Shown: piece by piece, positions 56,591 through 64,000 of the stretch | Position numbering within the stretch: position 1 is the stretch's first letter | Layout of the letters: each line of letters opens with the position of its first letter | Origin: Phialophora verrucosa | Taxonomy: Eukaryota; Ascomycota; Eurotiomycetes; Chaetothyriales; Herpotrichiellaceae | Length of the DNA stretch: 64,000 bases | Direction: 5' to 3' | Assembly: GCA_002099365.1 (NCBI GenBank) | Contig: MSED01000002.1 | Span: 2,046,001-2,110,000 of the forward strand | Made by a program: the position numbers and the translations under genes | The notes under the pieces: generated by a model | Told to the model about the DNA's origin: nothing | Database searches by the model: none | Seen by the model: only the letters and a program-made list of their open reading frames with translations

Positions 56591-57725
56591 CTATGATAAC
56601 AGCGTCGGCGCTGGCGCTCTCCTCCCGATGCCCAAGGTATAAGCGTTCTTGAGCGTCAGAGTCGCTGGATCGATGGTGTTGAAGGAGCCAAGCGGGATCC
56701 CATTACTGTCTCCAGCAGGGCCTGAGGCGGCTTCCGCACTTGCCGAAGAGGTACTTGCGGAAGAAGATGAAGTTGTCGTAGTTGTAGTTGTGGATGTAGA
56801 AGATAAGGCTGCGGCTGGTACTGTGGTGGTGGTACTTGATGTTGATGACGAGCTCTTTGTGGTCGTGCTTGTCGAAGCTTTGGGCGGGGAAGCCACATCT
56901 GATTTAGTAGGCTGGGCTTCGTTAGATGAGACGATGCTGCTAGAGCTAGAAGTTTCCGTACCAGATGATGCAGCCGCCGAAGCACCTAAAAGAGCAACAG
57001 TTAGCACAAGCCTTTCTTGGGATCCCATTCAGAAACTCACTTGACTCTCCAAAGAAGCCGCCGGGAGAAACAGTGGCAGTGGCCATGGCGGGTGGAGGAC
57101 CAGCAACAGTCACGCCCGTCTTGACTGCTTCTGAGGCTGGGATGGAAGAGAGGCCAGGTGTGATCGAGACGCTGGCAGTGTATACTGGCGCCTCGACAGC
57201 TCCAGATCCCCAATCCCAAGAGGGAAGGCCGGTGGGAGGAGGACCACACCAGCACCCAGGGGGAGCGTTCTGCCACTGGGTGACGTACGCGGTCACAGTG
57301 CTTCCCATGCACGGCGACACAGCCGTGACAGTGGACTAGATTTTGCTGTCAGTGGCGTCATACGGCGACTCGAATCGGGACTCACAGTCTCGGTCTTGGT
57401 CTGGGTGTACGGAGGTGGGCAGGTCTGAGGCGGGCAGGTTTGAACGGCAACTTGGGTCGTTGGTGAAGCTTGCCACTCGCTCGTGTACTGGTCTTTGCCT
57501 CCCCAAGAGCCACCCCCTTGACCACCCCAAGAGCCACCACCTTGGCCACCGCCGTACTGGTCCCCACCGCCATATCCACCGGAACCACCATCACCGCCAG
57601 CGGAAACCTGATGCGAACGTTAGCCAAGATGCAGCACAAGACGCGGATGGTTGCAGAAGTTGACATACTTGCGCCAGGCAAGCGGCCAGAACTGAAAGAG
57701 CAAAGAAGGAGCGGACTGCCGGCAT
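56591..57725 (-). CDS. Secreted Gly-rich and Ser/Thr-rich extracellular protein
   Basis: Four exons: 57725-57669, 57607-57386, 57335-57041 and 56985-56591, 322 residues, in phase. Exon 1 encodes a signal peptide, MPAVRSFFALSVLAACLAQ. Exon 2 is Gly-rich (GGSGGYGGGDQYGGGQGGGSW repeated twice) and ends with TCPPQTCPPPYTQTKTET. Exon 3 has STVTAVSPC and WCGPPPTG. Exon 4 is a Ser/Thr/Ala-rich tract with (S/T) runs, typical of heavily O-mannosylated wall or matrix proteins. There is no convincing GPI hydrophobic end. The family is not recognised; it may be structural. Confidence 0.72.
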
Positions 57726-58369
57726 CGCGTCTGAGTATGTAATACTTTTCTTTCAAAAAGGAATGGCGAAAGGAAAAGGCAATTAGATGGCTGGACCAGC
57801 AACACAATGAACGAACGACTTGTTGGGAGAGGGAGAGATGGAGATGGAGGTGAGAGTGAAGAAATGCGAAACTCGAGCCTCTAAATGGACATTTTGAACC
57901 TCTGAGGACCAGGGGAAAGCGACAACCCGTCAAATTGAAGGGGAAGTGCTGTTTTCGGTGTGATGCACATCCGGACAGCGGCTTCAGACGACGAATGCTA
58001 CGGAGTGAGTTGGCGAAATCGACGGCGAGGTGAGCCGAAGTGCTTGCATCCGCCGACCACACGGCCGCGATTGGGCGAAGCCTTTTCTCAAACGCATCAT
58101 GCGACGTTTTGTTCTTCAGCCAAGTCTCGGACGTCAGCCATCCAGTGGCTGTACCGTGTCAGGTTGAGGCCGGAGTGTAGCAGAAGGTGTTTGTTGAGAC
58201 AGGGGCTGTTTCATGGCTGGGCGCTTGGCAGCGCAGCCACATGGCCGCGAGCTCATTGGCCAGCCTTATCACGTTCTAGATGCGCTAGTCCTACAGCCTC
58301 GTGCGTCCGCAGCGACGCAGCGTTGCATCGTCTACCGAGCAGTGTCCAGCCATCCGCAAATTGCATGCG
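57726..58369. promoter_or_regulatory. Promoter of the secreted protein gene
   Basis: 644 bp. The minus strand has a pyrimidine-rich tract at about 57826-57865 (CTCTCACCTCCATCTCCATC-like), a common fungal core-promoter feature, about 100-140 bp upstream of the start. The right portion is the HisRS 3' region. Confidence 0.45.
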
Positions 58370-60124
58370 CTACTTGTCGAGCTGTTCCAACACCGCTTGC
58401 ACTTTGGCGACGAGGTCCTCCACCTTCACAAGTACACCGTCCTTTTCCGGATGACCGTCAGGTAGGCCCATCTGCTTAACCTTGACCTCTCCCCGTGCCT
58501 GCTCGTCCTCACCTAATATGACCGCGACAGGTGCCGCAGCGCGGTCTGCGAGCTGGAATTGTTTCTGTAATTTTGCCTTCTGCTTGGAGAACGTTTCCGC
58601 CCGAAGACCTGCCGCCCTCAAAGCAGCCAAAACGTCGATACGCTCCTCGAACATGCCGCTGAAGCCGGACCCGCCGAATGCCATAATATAAGCGTCCGTC
58701 CTGTTGGGCTTGATGTAGCTGAATCGCTCGCCCTTCGCAATTCTGGCCTTGGTAATGGCGATTATTCTATCGATGCCGAAGCTCACACCGACACAAGGCA
58801 TATTGGCACCGGGCCTGAAGCGTTCAACGAGGTTGTCGTAGCGACCACCAGCCGCCACAGAGCCGACACCAACCGTGGGGTCATCTGATCTATCTTCGTC
58901 TTCAGAGACTTTCTTCTTCTCCTTTCCTCTCCTGGGCACGCCGTTCGCGGTGCTGTTGGTGGCCCCCGGAGGATCAGTCGACCCTGACTCTGTCGAAGCA
59001 ACGGGCGGCATGGGGGGTGCAGACTCTTCGACGGCGGTGGGGGCAGGTGCGCTCACACCGGCAGAGCCTTCAGTGACGACTTCATAGATGACTCCCGTGT
59101 AATAGTCAAGACCGCGTGCTAATGAGAGGTCGAAGGAAACTTTGTCCAAGGCCTTCCATCTCTGCAAATACCGCATGAGCAGTCCCATCTCTTCAATCCC
59201 TTTCTTCGCCTTCGCGTTGTTCATGAGCGCCTCATCCTTCTGCAGTTCCTCAAGTAATTCTTGGCCGCCCTTCCTCGTAACATATGTCTTAATCTTGTCC
59301 GCTACGGATTCGTCAAGCCCTTTCTGCTCGACCATTTCCTTCTTGACATCCTCCCACGGCATTTTATCCAGTTTGTCAACTGCGCTGGATATCGTCCTCA
59401 ACTTGTCCTCCGGGACGCCGCTCACTTCAAAGAGCCCGTCCAGGATTCTCCTGTCATTGAGTTTGATCGTGTATCCCGTCCACTCCAATGCCTCGAAAAT
59501 CTTGACCACGCATGAGATAATTTCGCTGTCGTTGAACATGGGAGCTGTCTCGCCAGCAAAGTCGATATCGCATTGCCAAAACTCCCGCATGCGCCCTTTG
59601 GAGATGGCAGGTTGATCTCTCCGATAGACCTTGCCGATTGCGTAACGTTTCGAACTCTCGAGGTCAGGGTTCATAGCCAGCCATCTGGCGAAAGGAACGG
59701 TCATGTCATAGCGTAACGAAAGGAGCTCTCCGCCTTGATCTTGCAGATCGTAGATTAATTTGGAATCTTCGCCATATTTGCCCTTCAACACCTCTTGCAG
59801 CTCGAAGACTGGCGTATCTAATTCCTGCGCGCGATATTTCTCGAAGACCGTCTCGATCTGGCGGCGAATGGCCTTCAGGAGGACAATATCGTCGCCGAAC
59901 CAGTCGCGTGTGCCCTTGGGGTTCTTGAGTGTTTCCTTGTTCTTGTTCTTCTTCTCTTTCGCCATCGTGGCACAAGATCTGGCGCAAAAGCTTAGACGGA
60001 CCGGTTGCAGCGACGCGGGTACGAAATTTCGGGTTGGCAGTGAAGACGTGCGCCAAAGTCGCAACGGACCGCACATATAGCAATTTGCGTAGTATGACTG
60101 GACACAGGTAATGGTGAGAGTCAA
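58370..60124 (-). CDS. HTS1: Histidyl-tRNA synthetase, probably dual-targeted
   Basis: A single frame of 584 residues. The likely mitochondrial form starts upstream (Met 1 or Met 18, MCGPLRLWRTSSLPTRNF, then SLQPVRLSFCARSC; rich in Arg and Ser), while MAKEKKNK at residue 54 fits the cytosolic start. Class II landmarks are KGTRDWFGDD, LLSLRYDMTVPFARWLA (motif 2 region), YRRDQPAISKGRMREFWQCD, the HisA element LARGLDYYTGVIYEVV, GSVAAGGRYDNLVERF (HisB region) and GVSFGIDRII (motif 3). About 55-60 low-complexity residues (SAPAPTAVEES to EDEDRSDDPT) are inserted between HisA and the GVGSVAAGGRYD strand. It charges tRNA-His; yeast HTS1 uses the same two-start strategy. Confidence 0.96.
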   Translation of the reverse strand: MTLTITCVQSYYANCYMCGPLRLWRTSSLPTRNFVPASLQPVRLSFCARSCATMAKEKKNKNKETLKNPKGTRDWFGDDIVLLKAIRRQIETVFEKYRAQELDTPVFELQEVLKGKYGEDSKLIYDLQDQGGELLSLRYDMTVPFARWLAMNPDLESSKRYAIGKVYRRDQPAISKGRMREFWQCDIDFAGETAPMFNDSEIISCVVKIFEALEWTGYTIKLNDRRILDGLFEVSGVPEDKLRTISSAVDKLDKMPWEDVKKEMVEQKGLDESVADKIKTYVTRKGGQELLEELQKDEALMNNAKAKKGIEEMGLLMRYLQRWKALDKVSFDLSLARGLDYYTGVIYEVVTEGSAGVSAPAPTAVEESAPPMPPVASTESGSTDPPGATNSTANGVPRRGKEKKKVSEDEDRSDDPTVGVGSVAAGGRYDNLVERFRPGANMPCVGVSFGIDRIIAITKARIAKGERFSYIKPNRTDAYIMAFGGSGFSGMFEERIDVLAALRAAGLRAETFSKQKAKLQKQFQLADRAAAPVAVILGEDEQARGEVKVKQMGLPDGHPEKDGVLVKVEDLVAKVQAVLEQLDK

Positions 60125-60489
60125 GTGAGATGTAAATAGATTTGGGTACGCAAGTCACGTGCTGTCTTTCGACTCATCCATGTGCAGACGGGCAGGCTTT
60201 TTTTGTCACCCACGAGGATTTCGGTAGCCTCGTGGCGTTCAGCAGGCATCGCCTGGTTCGAGACCCAACGACGCACCGTTCGACTCATCAGCGTCCTATG
60301 ATAGAACGAGCTTCGCAGCCTACTAGAACTGGCAGCCGCTCCGTTCCCAAGAAAAATACTCGTAGACGACCACGAAGCAACATGTTAGAAGCTACCTCAG
60401 ACCTGCTACCTAGATCTACGCCACCAGCTTTCAACAGAATACCGGCACGAGCCTCCACTTTTAGACCATCACAACCTTGACCTCCATCA
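60125..60489. promoter_or_regulatory. HisRS promoter and acrB downstream region
   Basis: 365 bp between tandem minus-strand genes. The inverted repeat CCACGAGG at 60210-60217 and CCTCGTGG at 60228-60235 flanks a 10-nt loop and forms a perfect 8-bp hairpin beside a T-run at 60197-60204. Function is unknown; it could shape the acrB 3' end or the HTS1 promoter. Confidence 0.5.
60210..60235. repeat. 8-bp inverted repeat with 10-nt loop
   Basis: Arms CCACGAGG and CCTCGTGG are perfectly complementary when folded, with the loop ATTTCGGTAG. The GC-rich stem makes a hairpin likely in RNA or supercoiled DNA. Confidence 0.7.
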
Positions 60490-63321
60490 CTACCACGTAG
60501 TCGCACCCGGGATATGCCCTGGGCTGTAGCTGCCTCTCTGCGGACTGCGCAGTGCACCACCGATGATCCCAGCTGGGCTGCCATTGTTCTTGCCTCTGCT
60601 ACTGCCGCTACCCTTTCGACCGGCGACTTCGTACTCCGCCGTTGTCGGCATGGGGGGAATCGGGTCGGCGTCCTCAAAGTCAGCAGAGAAATTACTAATC
60701 CCACCAGCTGAGTGATTGGTGTTGGATCTTGGTCGGCGTTGATCAATCGTGGGAAGAGTCTTGGCGTATGCTGCAAAGGGAGAACCGTGGACTTCGGGGA
60801 TGACTGGACTGTTGGGAAATGCCTGGAAGCTGCCAAAGGCGTAGGGGCGAGCATGCTGCGGCAGGACACGAGTGCCTGGCAGGTCTCCTTCCGGCGTGAG
60901 GGGGCCGCTGTTGCTCAGCATCATCTGTCTCTGCGCCATCTCCTGCTTTTCAAGGATATCCAACTCGCGGGCGTTGCTCTCCCATCGCATCTTTGCACCT
61001 CTTACCTCCCGCTCCAGGTGAAGAATCTCTTGATTGAGCTCCGATTCGCGTTTCTGCTGCTCAGAGCTTCTAGCAAGCGATTCAGCAGCTTTTCTCTCCT
61101 TCTCATTGAGACCCTCAATATTGGCATGGGTGATTCTGTCGTGCTGCTCGGTCAGTTTGGAGTTGCGTCCTGAGAGGCGTTCTTTACGCGCGACGATCGT
61201 GCTCAATTCCTGGTTGACACAATTTGTATCGTCATTTGCAGCTACGCGAGCTTTCGCAAGAGCTTCGTTCGCTTCGGAAAGGAGCTTCTGCTGCTCGTCG
61301 TGCGTAGCTTTAGCGGTAGCGTACTCATCATGGTCATCCTCCGGCGTAGAGACCAGGTTTTCAAGGGCGGCGACAAGCTCCAGGTTTGCATCCTCAGTTT
61401 GTTGCCTATTTCGTTCAGCCTGCCACAACTTCTGCCTCTGCTTGCTATCATCGCTCGCGGTCTTGAGACGAGCGGTGAAGGTTTCCACTTCCTTCTCAAC
61501 CTTGGCTTGTGTGCTTCTGTGCTGGCGCTTGACCTTGGTGAGGCGATTGCGGGCTTCACTTAACTTAGCCTCGCCTGTCGCAATGGAGTTTTTCAAGGTA
61601 GTGGTCGGCGAGGACGGTGCAGACGATTGCCGAGCAGACACGGGCGCCATCGAAGGAGGCAAATCCTTGTCCGAGATGATTGGCGTCTTGACCATAACAG
61701 AGGCAAAGTCCTCATCTCCGTGGCAGCCGATGAAAGTGCAGGTATAGGTGCAATTTGGCGCTAGCCCTGATATTGTCCCAGTCCAACGAGCGGTTCCGTC
61801 GGGTTTCGAGGGAGTTACAGGAAGGTCTAAAGATACCGCATGCCACTTCGCGCCATTGATGCGCACGTAGAATGGCCGGCAATCTGTTTTCCGTAGGGGG
61901 TCTTGTGGCTGCACAGGTTCGTAGGTGTAAGTTGCTTCAAACATGATGGACGAGGGTTCTACGTTAGTAATTGACACAAGGTCATGGTGGGTTGCTTCGA
62001 AAGGGCTGCCTTCCTGTTTTGCAACGGTTGGTAATGCTTTGTTGTGCTCGACCTCCCGAAGGACGTGGACTTTGGTGCTGGCAAGCGCGGCCCAGAACGG
62101 CTGTTTGCTCCTAACGTGGTTCGCCTGGCGCCTGCGTTTCTTCGCACTTATGCCTTTACTATCCTTGCCATCCTTGAAACCAGGCGTGGAAGGTTGCTGG
62201 TAGTCGACCGACGACGACACGCCTGTAGGAGTCGAGCCGTCCAGAGCCGAAGCGTCAGATACGGAGCCTGCGGAGGCTTCCGTATCCATTCGTTTTGATT
62301 GAGCGGCCTCTGTGGAGTAGGAAGAAATATAGCGACGGAAACTCGCCATTCCACCCTGAGCGATGATGTGGATTGCAAACAGACTTCGGAAGTAGGACGG
62401 CGGCCCAGGACCATCGCCAAAATCGCGATCAGTGGGGAGATACTTCAGGTATTCCGTTAGCCCGGTCTGAGAAAGCAGGTCGATCGGTACCAGGTTCGAG
62501 TACAGGAAGCGGCGGACATCTCTGCTCCGGGCGAGATGCAACAGAAGCACACCCGCGACACAGAAGGTGTTGACCCTGCTGTTTTTACCGGAGCTGCCAT
62601 TGCCCAACGTGATGGCGATTTGTATCTGAGCCAAGTCGAGCGCGAAATTCTGTGCCCAGCCCCACAAACAAATCCAGAGTCCAAATGTAATCGTATCCAC
62701 AATACCTATAGTACTGAAATTCGGAACTCCTGCCGATCCCTGGAAGATATCAAGCAAAGACAGCAATGATGTCGGGGCACCAGCACCACCTCCCGGCATC
62801 AGGGTCAAGGACGCGAACAGTGCCTGTACGATAGTCAAGACTACAGAAGGGAGCGCCAGCAGGACAATCAGCAGGGAGACGGTGTCGGTGGCTGGCCGGG
62901 ACCGCAGGATTGTCGAGGCGAGGTGAAGGACGCTGATGTCTTGAGCCTTTGATTTTGAAACCATCATGTCGCCTCGTCGTTGATGTAGCATCGAAGATCC
63001 ATTCGCCTCCCACTTGATGTCTCTCTCTTTCGCCGCACTCGACTCGGGATCGCCAACAGCGGGTTGAAGGGCGACCGCCGGTTTCGAGGAATCTTGAGGC
63101 GTATCGGAGGCCGCTGCAGATCCACGGTCGCTGCCAGCCGCGCTCAGGGAGTTCTCGGTCGGATTGGATTGAGGAATCGGCTCGGATGGGACAGGGCCTT
63201 TCGCGGTGCCATTGAGGTGACCATTCGACTTTTGCTTGGTGACACGTTTCCCGGGGCCTACAAGACCGTTCTCATGGCGATTGTTATGCTGGTGCTTCTT
63301 CGCCGCTGGGTATCGCGGCAT
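60490..63321 (-). CDS. acrB: AcrB, ubiquitination-network signalling protein
   Basis: A single frame of 943 residues. A disordered N-terminus (1-145) precedes three hydrophobic segments at about 148-172 (SLLIVLLALPSVVLTIVQAL), 205-224 (IGIVDTITFGLWICLWGWAQ) and 250-265 (VNTFCVAGVLLLHL). A beta-rich FN3-like stretch (HAVSLDLPVTPSK and WTGTISGLAPNCTYTCTFIG) sits at about 455-545. A long coiled coil at about 580-780 (EARNRLTKVKRQHRSTQAKV, KERKAAESLARSSEQQKR) follows, then a Pro/Ser/Gly-rich tail. This architecture and length match A. nidulans AcrB, which affects resistance to acriflavine and works with CreB in carbon catabolite repression. It is likely a membrane-bound factor. Confidence 0.9.
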   Translation of the reverse strand: MPRYPAAKKHQHNNRHENGLVGPGKRVTKQKSNGHLNGTAKGPVPSEPIPQSNPTENSLSAAGSDRGSAAASDTPQDSSKPAVALQPAVGDPESSAAKERDIKWEANGSSMLHQRRGDMMVSKSKAQDISVLHLASTILRSRPATDTVSLLIVLLALPSVVLTIVQALFASLTLMPGGGAGAPTSLLSLLDIFQGSAGVPNFSTIGIVDTITFGLWICLWGWAQNFALDLAQIQIAITLGNGSSGKNSRVNTFCVAGVLLLHLARSRDVRRFLYSNLVPIDLLSQTGLTEYLKYLPTDRDFGDGPGPPSYFRSLFAIHIIAQGGMASFRRYISSYSTEAAQSKRMDTEASAGSVSDASALDGSTPTGVSSSVDYQQPSTPGFKDGKDSKGISAKKRRRQANHVRSKQPFWAALASTKVHVLREVEHNKALPTVAKQEGSPFEATHHDLVSITNVEPSSIMFEATYTYEPVQPQDPLRKTDCRPFYVRINGAKWHAVSLDLPVTPSKPDGTARWTGTISGLAPNCTYTCTFIGCHGDEDFASVMVKTPIISDKDLPPSMAPVSARQSSAPSSPTTTLKNSIATGEAKLSEARNRLTKVKRQHRSTQAKVEKEVETFTARLKTASDDSKQRQKLWQAERNRQQTEDANLELVAALENLVSTPEDDHDEYATAKATHDEQQKLLSEANEALAKARVAANDDTNCVNQELSTIVARKERLSGRNSKLTEQHDRITHANIEGLNEKERKAAESLARSSEQQKRESELNQEILHLEREVRGAKMRWESNARELDILEKQEMAQRQMMLSNSGPLTPEGDLPGTRVLPQHARPYAFGSFQAFPNSPVIPEVHGSPFAAYAKTLPTIDQRRPRSNTNHSAGGISNFSADFEDADPIPPMPTTAEYEVAGRKGSGSSRGKNNGSPAGIIGGALRSPQRGSYSPGHIPGATTW

Positions 63322-64000
63322 GAAGGTCTAGAAAACAGGCGAAGGGGTCCGTTCCAGTCGGCTTGGTGACGCTCTTCGGGTCAGCAAGCCAACTGGAGGG
63401 ATCAACGTCGGGATAGGCCTCGGAAGGTGAAAGGGGAAACGGGCGGGAAAATGGGGTGCGTGGAGGACTAAGCCCACGTATGTATATGTCGATAAATGGT
63501 TGGCGAATGTGGTTGTAGCAATAATGCCCACGACCGTAAAATGCGAGAGGGAAGAAATTGAAATGAAAGTGAAAAGCTCAAATTACATGGTCTTGGGCCA
63601 AGTCAGAATCTGGACGTGCAGTCGCTGAACCGCCCGCCCACTTGACAGCGAGGGTTAGGTGGTTAGCATTTGCTGGGCACGCCTCCTGCCAGTTTACAAC
63701 CAGAGAAGGCCAACCCAGAAGGTCATTAGTGCCGCCCGCAAAATGGCTTGTGCTGCAACCTCCGATCGCCCATCGTCATCATCTTCAGCCTTTCTTGACA
63801 ACTCACATGCCCTTTACTTTTGGCCAAGGATTCATCTACCTGTACGGGACTGCCATCGCCCTTTCCACCCGACAGCGACCGACGACTCGGTCCGACTTGA
63901 AAGGCATCCAGAGGCATACGGCGACGGGAGCGGTGTCTATGAGACCGAGGAAATAAAGAGGGGCTGCCAGGTTGCAGAAATCGACCAGATGTGGGTTTTT
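63322..64000. promoter_or_regulatory. Upstream region of acrB to the window edge
   Basis: 679 bp. The left part is the acrB promoter and leader on the minus strand. A 104-codon plus-strand frame (63642-63956) has no family resemblance. Nothing else was supported. Confidence 0.45.

Noticed and set aside
60255..60265. Second B-box-like word GGTTCGAGACC near the hairpin at 60210
   Set aside because: The T stem has mismatches and no matching acceptor stem or anticodon arm is present.

Overview
The window is nuclear DNA of a filamentous ascomycete (Pezizomycotina). Genes carry short spliceosomal introns (about 48 to 170 bp, GTRNGT donors, CTRAY-like branch points, YAG acceptors). Conserved members include a CSN1 COP9 subunit, CCR4, TVP23, CK2 alpha, RNase P Rpp1 and a full-length AcrB. 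AcrB and the gene mix point to Eurotiomycetes, possibly the black-yeast order Chaetothyriales; that last step is inference. No prokaryotic operon, CRISPR array, convincing tRNA, rRNA or intact transposon was seen.

Layout. 1-9.8 kb is an accessory metabolic stretch: a metallo-beta-lactamase-fold hydrolase cut by the window edge, an AT-rich gap, a weak orphan frame, an HSDL2-like short-chain dehydrogenase, and a convergent four-exon amidohydrolase. 9.8-14.6 kb holds csn1 and a C2H2 zinc-finger regulator, both on the minus strand. 14.6-22.5 kb is poor in genes and contains only an Ap4A phosphorylase. 22.5-31.7 kb holds a Myb/SANT-like protein followed by three plus-strand genes (MFS sugar transporter, fungal regulator without a zinc cluster, CocE/S15 hydrolase) that look like a small uptake-and-hydrolysis module. 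32-35.5 kb has a spliced LYR-motif mitochondrial gene and CCR4. 37-39.7 kb has an orphan Cys-containing protein, a small membrane/coiled-coil gene, and TVP23 across a shared promoter. 40.2-49.0 kb is a run of five minus-strand genes: xylulokinase, mitochondrial CDF metal transporter, valyl-tRNA synthetase, a small hydrophilic protein and a DJ-1/PfpI protein. 49.8-52.2 kb has a decayed EthD-domain gene facing a five-exon O-methyltransferase. 53.7-63.3 kb is housekeeping: CK2 alpha, Rpp1, a secreted Gly/Ser/Thr-rich protein, histidyl-tRNA synthetase and AcrB.

How the genes relate. Most housekeeping genes are functionally independent. Physical signs of a shared pathway are confined to the 25-32 kb transporter/regulator/hydrolase set, the SDR/amidohydrolase pair, and the EthD relic beside the O-methyltransferase, which resembles a fragment of an eroding secondary-metabolism or aromatic-degradation locus. 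Exon boundaries were placed by hand from splice signals, phase and family resemblance. All multi-exon models keep frame, and none was checked against transcripts. I found no clearly new biological system; the strongest leads are the EthD relic, a GC-AG intron in csn1, stopless introns of 3n length, and the 25-32 kb module.
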